Program-made: the position numbers and the translations under genes
In this document: positions 1 to 6,803 of the stretch, piece after piece
Position numbering within the stretch: the first letter of the stretch is position 1
Layout: the number at the start of each line of letters is the position of its first letter
DNA from: JADLEX01 sp964586775
GTDB taxonomy: Bacteria > Lernaellota > Lernaellaia > JACKCT01
DNA: 17,914 bases
Direction of reading: 5' to 3'
Assembly: GCA_964586775.1 (NCBI GenBank)
Contig: CAZPJD010000013.1
Coordinates: 1-17,914 of the forward strand
The notes under the pieces: generated by a model
Databases searched by the model: none
Seen by the model: only the letters and a program-made list of their open reading frames with translations
What the model was told of the DNA's origin: nothing

Positions 1-34
1 GCGAAGGAAAGACTGAAGTGCGCTCGCGCGCGCG

Positions 35-102
35 CTCACCCCGCTCCTCGCGGAGCTCGAAGCACCCCTCTCCCGCCTGGCGGGAGAGGGGCCGGGGGTG
101 AG
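35..102. repeat. Nested palindromic intergenic element (two hairpins inside an outer stem)
   Basis: An outer arm CTCACCCC (35-42) is complementary to GGGGTGAG (95-102). Inside lie a small hairpin GCTCC-TCGC-GGAGC (43-56) and a perfect 13-bp inverted repeat, CCCCTCTCCCGCC (65-77) against GGCGGGAGAGGGG (79-91), separated by one base. No T-run follows, so it does not look like an intrinsic terminator. The layout resembles REP/BIME-like palindromic units found between genes in many high-GC genomes. That it is multi-copy here is inference, since only one copy is in the window. Confidence 0.6.
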
Positions 103-135
103 GGCAACAGCGCACATGAACAACAAGGCGGCGAC

Positions 136-1956
136 ATGGCGATCGACCCCGACAAGATCAACGTGATTCTGGCGACGGACTGCGGATCGACGACGACGAA
201 GGCGATCCTGATCCAGAAGATCAACGGCGAATACCGGCAGACGCACCGCGGCGAAGCGCCGACGACCGTCGAAGCGCCCTTCGAGGACGTGACGATGGGC
301 GTGCTCAACTCGGTCACGGAGGTCGGCGAGCTCGCGGGCCGGCGATTGATCGACGACAACGGCCAAATCATTCGCCCCGCGACGGCGACCGAGGGCTGCG
401 ACATCTACATCTCGACGTCCAGCGCGGGCGGCGGCTTGCAGATGATGGTGGCGGGCGTGGTTCGCAAGATGACGGCGGAGTCCGCGGAGCGCGCGGCGCT
501 GGGCGCGGGGTCCATCGTCATGGACGTCATCTGCGCCAACGACAACCGCCTGCCCCACGAACAGATCGAGCGCATCCGCCAGCTTCGGCCCGACATGATC
601 CTGCTGTCGGGCGGCATCGACGGCGGCACCAAGAGCCATGTGGTGGAACTGGCGCAGGTCATCGCCGCGGCGAATCCGCGCCCGCGTCTGGGCTCGGACT
701 ACAAGCTGCCCGTGATCTACGCGGGCAACAAGGACGCGCGCGAGCACATCGACGAGGAACTCGCCGCCAAGACCGAGCTGTTCGTGGTGGACAACCTGCG
801 CCCGGTGCTGGAGCGCGAGAACCTCGGCCCCGCGCGCGAGAAGATCCACGACCTGTTCATGGAACACGTCATGGCGCAGGCGCCCGGCTACTCGAAGCTG
901 ATGGCGATGACCGACGCGCCGATCATGCCCACGCCCGCGGCGGTGGGCGACATCTTGCAGGAGATCGCGCGGCAGCAGGGCATCAACGCCGTCGCGGTGG
1001 ACATCGGCGGCGCGACCACCGACGTCTTCTCGGTCTTCGATGGCGAGTTCAACCGCACCGTCTCCGCGAATCTGGGCATGAGCTACTCCATCTCCAACGT
1101 CTTCGCCGAGGCCGGTCTCGACAACGTGATGCGCTGGGTGCCCTTCGACATGGACGAGGTCGAGCTGCGCAACAGCGTGAAGAATAAAATGATCCGCCCC
1201 ACCACGATCCCGCAGGACATGGAATCGCTGATTTTCGAGCAGGCGATCGCGAAAGAGGCCCTGCGGCTCGCCTTCATCCAGCACAAGGCGTTCGCCACGC
1301 GGCTCAAGGGCGTCCAGCAGCAACGCACCATCGGCGATACCTTCGATCAGTCGTCGTCGGGCGAGACGCTCGTGAACATGCTCAAGCTCGACCTGCTCGT
1401 CGCGTCGGGCGGCGTGCTGTCGCACGCGCCGCGCATGAGCCAGACGGCGCTCATGCTCATCGACGCCTTCGCGCCCGAGGGCTTCACGCGCCTCGCCAAG
1501 GACTCGATCTTCATGATGCCGCACCTGGGCGTGACCGCGCAGGTGCATCCGAAGGCCGCGACCGAGGTGTTCGTGAAAGACTGCCTGATTTATCTGGGAA
1601 CCGTCGTCGCGCCCGCGGGCGCGGTGAAGCCGGGCAAGGAAACGGGGAACTACGAGATCGTCTTTGAAGGCGGCCGAATGGAAAAAGGCGCACTGATGGC
1701 GGGCGAGATGAAGTTCTTCGCGCTCGGCGCCGGCGAATCGGCGAAGATGACGTTCACCCCGGCGCGCGGCCTCGACGTGGGCGGCGGCAAAGGCGCGGCC
1801 GTCACGCGCGAGGTGCATGGCGGGACGGTGGGACTCATCCTCGACGGGCGCGGCCGGCCGCTCGAACTGCCGACCGCCGTCGCCGATCGCGTCCGTTCGC
1901 TGACCAATTGGATGTCCACCCTCGACGTATATCCCGCGTCTTCGCTGGCGCGATAG
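136..1956 (+). CDS. glmL: GlmL/MutL family ATPase associated with B12-dependent mutases
   Basis: The 606-aa protein matches the GlmL (MutL) family, whose genes sit with adenosylcobalamin-dependent glutamate mutase and related aminomutases. A repair or reactivation chaperone role is proposed for the family. It has the actin/Hsp70-type ATPase pattern: a phosphate-1 loop ATDCGSTTTKA at residues 13-23, LLSGGIDGG at 156-164, and a phosphate-2 loop VDIGGATTDVF at 288-298. Length is near normal for the family. No signal peptide or membrane segment is visible, so it should be cytoplasmic. The ATG at 136 has only a weak purine-rich lead (AAGGCGG), and the protein starts just before the first beta strand. 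The stop is 10 nt before the next gene, suggesting co-transcription. No mutase S or E subunit gene is in the window, so its client is unknown. Family assignment is strong; function is inferred from the family. Confidence 0.9.
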   Translation: MAIDPDKINVILATDCGSTTTKAILIQKINGEYRQTHRGEAPTTVEAPFEDVTMGVLNSVTEVGELAGRRLIDDNGQIIRPATATEGCDIYISTSSAGGGLQMMVAGVVRKMTAESAERAALGAGSIVMDVICANDNRLPHEQIERIRQLRPDMILLSGGIDGGTKSHVVELAQVIAAANPRPRLGSDYKLPVIYAGNKDAREHIDEELAAKTELFVVDNLRPVLERENLGPAREKIHDLFMEHVMAQAPGYSKLMAMTDAPIMPTPAAVGDILQEIARQQGINAVAVDIGGATTDVFSVFDGEFNRTVSANLGMSYSISNVFAEAGLDNVMRWVPFDMDEVELRNSVKNKMIRPTTIPQDMESLIFEQAIAKEALRLAFIQHKAFATRLKGVQQQRTIGDTFDQSSSGETLVNMLKLDLLVASGGVLSHAPRMSQTALMLIDAFAPEGFTRLAKDSIFMMPHLGVTAQVHPKAATEVFVKDCLIYLGTVVAPAGAVKPGKETGNYEIVFEGGRMEKGALMAGEMKFFALGAGESAKMTFTPARGLDVGGGKGAAVTREVHGGTVGLILDGRGRPLELPTAVADRVRSLTNWMSTLDVYPASSLAR

Positions 1957-1966
1957 GGACGAACCG

Positions 1967-3091
1967 ATGGCCCACGCCTACACCCCCGGACTCAAGGTTT
2001 CCACCGGCTACCTGCTGCGCAAGCGACGCATCCTGCCGCTGCGCGGCGACGTGTCGGTCAAAGTCGGCCAGACCGTCGAGCCCGACGACGTGGTCGCGCG
2101 CACCGCGCTGCCCGGCGACGCCAAGCTCGTCAACGTCGCGGGCCTGCTTTCGATCTCGCCCGAGGAGGTCAAGGACGCCATGCTCAAAAAGCCCGGCGAC
2201 CCCGTGACCCCGGGAGAGGTGATCGCGACCGCCAAGAGCTTCTTCGGCCTTTTCAAGTCCGTCGCCAAGGCCGACATGTCCGGCACCATCGAGGACGTGA
2301 ACGCGGTGACCGGCCAGGTGCTGCTGCGCGGCGCGCCGCTGCCCGTCGAGGTGCGCGCTTACGTGCGCGGAACGGTCACCGAAATCGTGCCGTCGGAAGG
2401 ATGCGTGGTCGAGACCTTCGGCACCTTCGTGCAGGGCATCTTCGGGATCGGCGGCGAAACGCACGGTCGCCTCGCCATGGCGTGCGCGTCGCCCTCGCAG
2501 CGCCTCACCGACGACCTCATCAAGCCCGAGCACAAGGGGTGCGTGGTCGTGGGCGGCAATCTGGTGACGGCGAAGGCGCTCAAAAAAGCCATCGAACTGG
2601 GCGTCAAGGCCGTCGTTTCCGGCGGATTCCACGATCAGGATCTGAAGGAATTCCTGGGCTACGATCTGGGCGTGGCGATCACCGGGCACGAGAAGCTCGG
2701 CATCACGCTCGTCGTGACGGAGGGTTTCGGCGAGATCGACATGGCGCGCAAGACCTTCGACCTGCTCGCGGCGCACGCGGGCGAGGAATGTAGCGTCAAC
2801 GGCGCGACGCAGATCCGCGCCGGCGTCATCCGCCCCGAGGTCGTCATCCCCGCGCCGGGCGCGAAGCCCGCATCCACCGGCGACACCGGACCGAAGCCGC
2901 TCGAGATCGGCTCGGTCGTCCGCATCATCCGCTCGCCGTATTTCGGGCGCATCGGCAAGGTGGCGCTGCTGCCGACCGAGCCCACGGTGCTGGGCTCCGA
3001 GAGCCGCGCGCGCATCCTGCACGTGCGTCTCGAGGGCGACACCGAGGACCGCGTCGTCCCGCGCGCCAACGTGGAGATGATCGAGGATTAG
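1967..3091 (+). CDS. Uncharacterised GlmL-partner protein with KOW-like C-terminal domain
   Basis: This 374-aa protein has no function I can name. It begins 10 nt after the glmL stop and is very probably in the same operon. Residues about 25-170 are Gly/Val-rich and beta-rich, with repeated turn motifs (VKVGQTVEPDDVV, GDPVTPGEVIA, SGTIEDVNAVTGQVLLRG) like barrel-sandwich hybrid or lipoyl-like folds, but without a clear modified-lysine motif. Residues about 175-290 form an alpha/beta segment containing GCVVVGGNLVTAKALKKAIE and GVKAVVSGGFHDQDL. After a Pro/Gly linker (about 295-311), residues 312-374 (GSVVRIIRSPYFGRIGKVALL) look like a KOW/SH3-type small barrel. No signal peptide or membrane helix is seen. 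Tight linkage to glmL suggests a role with the same mutase or ATPase system; that is inference. Confidence 0.85.
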   Translation: MAHAYTPGLKVSTGYLLRKRRILPLRGDVSVKVGQTVEPDDVVARTALPGDAKLVNVAGLLSISPEEVKDAMLKKPGDPVTPGEVIATAKSFFGLFKSVAKADMSGTIEDVNAVTGQVLLRGAPLPVEVRAYVRGTVTEIVPSEGCVVETFGTFVQGIFGIGGETHGRLAMACASPSQRLTDDLIKPEHKGCVVVGGNLVTAKALKKAIELGVKAVVSGGFHDQDLKEFLGYDLGVAITGHEKLGITLVVTEGFGEIDMARKTFDLLAAHAGEECSVNGATQIRAGVIRPEVVIPAPGAKPASTGDTGPKPLEIGSVVRIIRSPYFGRIGKVALLPTEPTVLGSESRARILHVRLEGDTEDRVVPRANVEMIED

Positions 3092-3108
3092 CGCGTCACG
3101 CGACGCGC
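3091..3108. terminator. Hairpin between convergent genes
   Basis: GCGCGTC (3091-3097) pairs with GACGCGC (3102-3108) around a 4-nt ACGC loop, in the 24-nt gap between two convergent stop codons. The position fits a bidirectional transcription end. There is no T-tract on either side, so a rho-independent mechanism is not supported. Confidence 0.3.
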
Positions 3109-3115
3109 CGGAGAG

Positions 3116-4165
3116 TCAGAACCCGCAGCCCGAATTTCCGTTGTTGCCCGAGTCGCCGCTTTCGTCGCCTTCCGTGGGATCTTTCGCGTCGTCATCGTCA
3201 CCCGATGCCGCGTCGTCGTCCGCGTCGTCGTCCGCGTCGTCGTCGCCCGGGAACCAGTCGTCGTCCGCATCGTCATCGTCATCATCGGCATCGTCGTCCA
3301 CATCGTCGTCGCTGTCGTCGTCCGTATCGTCGTCGGTATCGTCGTCGGTGGGCTGCGTGGTCGTGGTGGTCGACGACGTCGTGGTCGTTGTCGTGGTGGT
3401 TGTCGTCGGGTTCAGCAGCGGATCGAAGAAGCCCGCCCAGATGCGCTCCTGCAGGTGGGCATAGCCGTTGTTTTGCCCCGGATGGATGCAATCCCCCGAC
3501 GGAAAGTACCGCGCGGGCGAGGGACGCAGATAATTTGGCGCGCCGGGCACGTTGTCCACTTCCTGCAGCGTGCCGAGCAGATCGACGGCATACACCTGGT
3601 CGTAATCCGCCGCGATGTCCTGCGTGATCTGCGTGACCTCGGCGAAGAGCTGGTTCTTCGAATTCGTGGTGCCGCCGAGCGCGAGCTGCCCCAGCAGGAT
3701 GCACTCCGTGTCGTGCTCGAAATTCGGGAAGTCGTAGGCGTTCACCGCGATCTTCATCTGCGGGCGGATGGCGAGGATCGCGTCGATCACCGTGCGCAGG
3801 CTGTCGTCGATCACGGGAAATACGCCGTCGCCGTATCCGCCGAGCAGATAGCCGTCGAGCAGGTCGTTTCCGCCGAGGCTGATGACGACCCACTGCACCT
3901 CGCTGTGGCCGAGAAGGTAGGCGAGCGCGTTGATGAGCCACGGGGAATTCGGCGCGGCCCACAGCGTGGCGGTCGTGCCCGGCGAGCCGAAATTGTAAAC
4001 GGTGGCGAGTTGGCCGTGGGAGATCAGCACCGACTGCATGTCGTCGGCCCAGCCATCGGCCCAACTGTCGCCGAGCGACATGACGTGGATGGGCGCCGCG
4101 AAAGCGGGGGCACCCCACGCCACGCACATCAACACGACGATCGACAAAACCGCACGGCGACCCAT
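3116..4165 (-). CDS. Secreted SGNH/GDSL-type hydrolase with Thr-rich and Asp-rich C-terminal tail
   Basis: The 349-aa protein is probably an esterase or acyl-hydrolase of the SGNH superfamily acting outside the cytoplasm. The start at 4165 is preferred over an upstream ATG at 4204. It has GAGGTG about 6 nt upstream, and it puts a normal signal peptide (MGRR, then a hydrophobic core, cleavage near AFA at 21-23) at the N-terminus. Block I is GDSW (nucleophile S34), the block II Gly is in NFGSPG (G60), block III is GGND (98-101), and block V is DCIH (D225, H228). After residue 252 comes a run of Thr/Ser, then about 50 residues dominated by DDD units, ending in NSGCGF. The tail looks like a linker or spacer. 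The substrate cannot be told. The gene is convergent with the glmL unit and divergent from plsC. Confidence 0.85.
   Translation of the reverse strand: MGRRAVLSIVVLMCVAWGAPAFAAPIHVMSLGDSWADGWADDMQSVLISHGQLATVYNFGSPGTTATLWAAPNSPWLINALAYLLGHSEVQWVVISLGGNDLLDGYLLGGYGDGVFPVIDDSLRTVIDAILAIRPQMKIAVNAYDFPNFEHDTECILLGQLALGGTTNSKNQLFAEVTQITQDIAADYDQVYAVDLLGTLQEVDNVPGAPNYLRPSPARYFPSGDCIHPGQNNGYAHLQERIWAGFFDPLLNPTTTTTTTTTTSSTTTTTQPTDDDTDDDTDDDSDDDVDDDADDDDDDADDDWFPGDDDADDDADDDAASGDDDDAKDPTEGDESGDSGNNGNSGCGF
3190..3412 (-). repeat. Trinucleotide-type low-complexity tract encoding Thr and Asp runs
   Basis: On the plus strand this stretch is almost all GTC/ATC-like triplets (CGTCGTC, CATCGTC) followed by GTGGTCGT-type triplets. 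On the minus strand these are GAC/GAT (Asp) and ACG/ACC/ACA (Thr) codons of the SGNH hydrolase tail. Synonymous codons are mixed, suggesting selection on the protein composition as well as triplet expansion. It also creates misleading Ser- and Arg-rich open frames on the other strand. Confidence 0.8.
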
Positions 4166-4427
4166 GCCGCTCACCTCGCTGTCTTGCGAGTTTTGCGTAA
4201 ACACGCGAATAAATCCAGCGGTTCCCGTCGAGGCCGCATGTCAACGGATCGCGATCCACATTAGCGCGCCGAGCCGGAAGAACGCCAGGCCCGCGTCGAT
4301 CGTGATCCACCCGGTTTTCGCGGCGCGGGCCGAAGGCGAAGAACCGAAGCCGAGCATCGGCTGCAACATCAAGTGGCGATGACGCTGACGGCTTGCCCGC
4401 GCGTGGCGCACTTCGCAAAATGACGCC
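4166..4427. other. Divergent intergenic region with no supported gene
   Basis: This gap separates the divergent SGNH hydrolase and plsC genes. A minus-strand TTGACA (4244-4239) is present but has no -10 box at usable spacing. A short minus-strand open frame (about 42 codons from an internal ATG, ending at 4241) has codon use like its neighbours and a hydrophobic end (AGLAFFRLGALMWIAIR). It has no ribosome binding site and I do not call it a gene. Confidence 0.4.
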
Positions 4428-5126
4428 ATGCTCAAGCTGACCCTGCGCTCGCTGGTCGCGCTGCCGACCGTCTACACCGCCACGCCCGTCGCGGCGATCT
4501 CGGCCATCGTGGGCGAGTTGATCGTGGGCGCGGATTCGGTGGATCGCGTTTCCCGCGCGTGGGCGCGGACGATCGCTCTCTCGATGGGCATGACGATCGA
4601 GGTCGTCGGCGCCGAGCGCGTCGATCCTGGCCGATCATACGTGGTCGTCAGCAACCACCAGAGCCATCTCGACACCATCGCGCTGTTTCTGAGTTCTCCC
4701 GTTCCGCTGCGCATGCTCGCGAAAAAGAGCCTTTTCTACATTCCCGTCTTCGGTCAGGCCATGCGTGTCGTCGGCCACATTCCCATCGATCGGCAGAAGG
4801 GCAAAACGGATTTCGACGCGCTGGCCCGCCATTGCGAACGACTGCGCGAGCGGGGTCGTTCGATCATGGTTTTTCCCGAAGGCACGCGCAAAAACGACGG
4901 CACACTGCACGAGTTCAAGTCGGGGGCATTCCATATCGCAACGAGGCTGGGGCTGCCGATCGTGCCCGTCGCGATACGCGGCACCGGCGAAATCCTGCCG
5001 CCGCATTCGCTGGGCGTTACGCCCGGGCACGCGCGCGTCGAGTGGTTGGACCCAGTCCCCTCAGATGGCGTCGACCCCGAAAAACTCATGGCGCAGGCGC
5101 ACGCGCGTATCGCCGCGCGCGTGTGA
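4428..5126 (+). CDS. plsC: 1-acyl-sn-glycerol-3-phosphate acyltransferase (PlsC family)
   Basis: The 232-aa protein is a lysophosphatidic acid acyltransferase-type enzyme, which transfers an acyl chain to position 2 of lysophosphatidate to make phosphatidate on the inner face of the cytoplasmic membrane. The diagnostic motifs are present: the HX4D catalytic motif in NHQSHLD (H77, D82), the acceptor-binding FPEGTR (149-154), a basic/aromatic segment between them (AKKSLFYIPVFGQAMRVVG), and IVPVAIRGTG later. The N-terminus (residues 1-35) is hydrophobic and may anchor it. Length is normal for short PlsC proteins. The ATG at 4428 lacks a clear Shine-Dalgarno sequence, but the frame begins naturally there. 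Some family members acylate other lysolipids, so the exact acceptor is inferred. Confidence 0.93.
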   Translation: MLKLTLRSLVALPTVYTATPVAAISAIVGELIVGADSVDRVSRAWARTIALSMGMTIEVVGAERVDPGRSYVVVSNHQSHLDTIALFLSSPVPLRMLAKKSLFYIPVFGQAMRVVGHIPIDRQKGKTDFDALARHCERLRERGRSIMVFPEGTRKNDGTLHEFKSGAFHIATRLGLPIVPVAIRGTGEILPPHSLGVTPGHARVEWLDPVPSDGVDPEKLMAQAHARIAARV

Positions 5127-5164
5127 AGCCCCCCCCTCCGGCGGCGAACGGGAAGAAACGCCCA

Positions 5165-5192
5165 TAATTCGCGAATTTCGGCGTGAAATTCG
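5165..5192. promoter_or_regulatory. Operator-like inverted repeat abutting the -35 box
   Basis: CGAATTTC (5172-5179) and GAAATTCG (5185-5192) are a perfect 8-bp inverted repeat with a 5-nt centre. It overlaps a 12-bp palindrome, AATTCGCGAATT (5166-5177). The right arm ends at the base before the -35 hexamer of the downstream promoter. Its AT-richness stands out in this GC-rich sequence. A repressor or activator site is the natural reading; the regulator is unknown. Confidence 0.5.
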
Positions 5193-5222
5193 TTGACGGG
5201 CCGCACGCGGGCACGCTATAAA
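5193..5222 (+). promoter_or_regulatory. Sigma70-like promoter for the outer-membrane protein gene
   Basis: TTGACG (5193-5198) and TATAAA (5217-5222) are separated by 18 nt, each matching the consensus at five of six positions. Transcription would start near 5229, leaving a leader of about 100 nt before the ATG at 5329. This is the best promoter match I noticed in the window. Confidence 0.7.
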
Positions 5223-5328
5223 TAACCGAATTTTCGTTAAGCCCGCATTCGTCCCAAGACAGGCCCCTCTTCGCGCCACCGGCGCGGTGCGTTTGTTCTG
5301 TGCGTTTGCCACGGAGGAAGGAGAGACC

Positions 5329-6603
5329 ATGACCAGGAGACGAACGATGATAATGGCGCTCGTCGCGACGCTGATCGCGACCGGAGCGTCCGCGGGCGAT
5401 TTCGAGTACAGCCCGCGCCATTTAGCCCTCGCGGACACGGGCAATGCCATCTTCAACCCGGCGATTTTGCCGCCGGTACTGGAGAACATCGCCGGCGCGT
5501 GCGATTCGAACCAGTTCTACATCGGCGGCAGCACGCGTCAGCTCGTGCTCGCGGGCGTCGGGTCGGATAGCGACGCCGACTACAACTTCCTGGATATCGA
5601 CAGCGGCTCGTACATCCAGGGCGTGTTCCCCGTGGGCGAGGACAAGGACGACGACTGGACCGACCGCGCGGGGCTCGTGTTCCAGCCCGGATTGCAGGCG
5701 CAGTATCTGCGCGTCAAGACGAATCGCGAGGACTCGAATCTGGAGCTCGCCGAATCGCTGCTCGCGGTGTCGCCGACCATCCGTTTTGGCGCGGCGTACG
5801 GCTTTCATGAAATCTTCGCGATGGGCCTCGGCTTCACGATGATCCCCACGACGATCTTCAACTCGGCGCTCACCGGCACGCAGGACACGCCCGACGGCAC
5901 GACGAACAAGGACATCGAGGACAAATTCACGATGGCCGGTTCGTTCATGATCCTGCCCGAGGTCGGGTTCCTTTTCCGCACCCCCGAACGCATGCAGTTT
6001 GGCCTCACCTACGAGATGGGTTACGCCGCCAAGGCCAAACGCGAGATCGAGCACTCGCAGGTGCCGGGAGACATCGACTACGAGACCGAGGTCGCGTACA
6101 TCAAGCCGCACAACATCGGCCTCGGTTGGGCCTACGAGATCCCGCAGGAAGACAACTTCTACGTGTCAGTCGATTTCGACGTCTACTTTCGGCAGAAGTT
6201 CGAAGGCGACACGTGGGTGATGCGCGGCCGCGACGCCTACACGCAGAACGACGAAGACTCCGAGGGCAACGCGATCGAAGAGGACACGGTCGACCCGAAC
6301 GACGATCAGCTCGGCGAGGAGTTCTACGCCTCCACCAACGGCCGCTACGTATTCTCGTCCGCGGTGGAAAAGGCTTGGGAGACGGTCGGCATCCGCGGCG
6401 GCCTCGGCTATTCGGCGGAAACCGGCCTCGACCGCGACCGCCCCGCCTCGACGTTCTTCATGACCGTCGGCCCGACGCTCTACTTCGACGAGACCATCTT
6501 CATGAGCGCCGGCGGCCGGCTCGATCTGGGCTTCGCGCGCGCCGAAACGACGTACGCCGCGGTGGGCGGCGGCGCGTCGCTATCGCTGGGCGGCACGTTC
6601 TAG
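5329..6603 (+). CDS. Predicted outer-membrane beta-barrel protein
   Basis: The 424-aa protein has a typical signal peptide (MTRRR, hydrophobic core, cleavage after ASA at 20-22). The mature part is rich in alternating polar/aromatic strands (FYVSVDFDVYF, GLTYEMGYAA, VGFLFRT) and acidic turns, and ends in phenylalanine (SLSLGGTF), the usual C-terminal signal for barrel insertion. The region after the signal peptide (HLALADTGNAIFNPAIL) faintly recalls FadL-like transporters, but I cannot place it in a family. The start at 5329 is chosen over an in-frame ATG at 5287 because GGAGGAAGGAGAG lies just upstream and the signal peptide begins there. It has its own promoter and terminator, so it is probably monocistronic. 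A porin or hydrophobic-compound transporter role is possible but unproven. Confidence 0.85.
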   Translation: MTRRRTMIMALVATLIATGASAGDFEYSPRHLALADTGNAIFNPAILPPVLENIAGACDSNQFYIGGSTRQLVLAGVGSDSDADYNFLDIDSGSYIQGVFPVGEDKDDDWTDRAGLVFQPGLQAQYLRVKTNREDSNLELAESLLAVSPTIRFGAAYGFHEIFAMGLGFTMIPTTIFNSALTGTQDTPDGTTNKDIEDKFTMAGSFMILPEVGFLFRTPERMQFGLTYEMGYAAKAKREIEHSQVPGDIDYETEVAYIKPHNIGLGWAYEIPQEDNFYVSVDFDVYFRQKFEGDTWVMRGRDAYTQNDEDSEGNAIEEDTVDPNDDQLGEEFYASTNGRYVFSSAVEKAWETVGIRGGLGYSAETGLDRDRPASTFFMTVGPTLYFDETIFMSAGGRLDLGFARAETTYAAVGGGASLSLGGTF

Positions 6604-6642
6604 CGAACCCGCCGAAAGGCAACTCACGAAAAAGCGCGTTCG

Positions 6643-6676
6643 ACGAACCCCGGGGCGACCCGGGGTTCGTTTTTTT
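6643..6676 (+). terminator. Intrinsic terminator of the outer-membrane protein gene
   Basis: A perfect 12-bp stem, ACGAACCCCGGG (6643-6654) with CCCGGGGTTCGT (6659-6670), closes on a GCGA (GNRA-type) tetraloop. The stem runs straight into a seven-T tract (6670-6676). It lies about 40 nt after the stop codon. Confidence 0.92.
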
Positions 6677-6803
6677 CGGCGTTCGCGGGTCGATCGCGCA
6701 ACACCTCGATGACGCCCCGAAATCGTCACGGGACATCGGCCCTCGCGTCACGAATCCCCTGTAAGAGCGTGCGGCAATGTCGCCACATCACGAGGTCCCC
6801 GTC

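Noticed and set aside
1835..3022. Long minus-strand open frame of 395 codons opposite glmL and its partner
   Set aside because: It is Arg/Ala/Asp/His-rich low-grade sequence, antisense to two well-supported genes, with no domain pattern.
3141..3464. Plus-strand Ser-rich then Val-rich frame
   Set aside because: It is the complement of the Asp/Thr triplet tract of the SGNH hydrolase, not an independent gene.
4239..4244. Perfect minus-strand TTGACA upstream of the SGNH hydrolase gene
   Set aside because: No -10 hexamer at 16-19 nt; the nearest AT-rich site is about 25 nt away.
4241..4435. Minus-strand 64-codon frame with a hydrophobic C-terminus
   Set aside because: No ribosome binding site and no recognisable family, and it overlaps the plsC start region. 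It could still be a small membrane peptide, but evidence is too thin.
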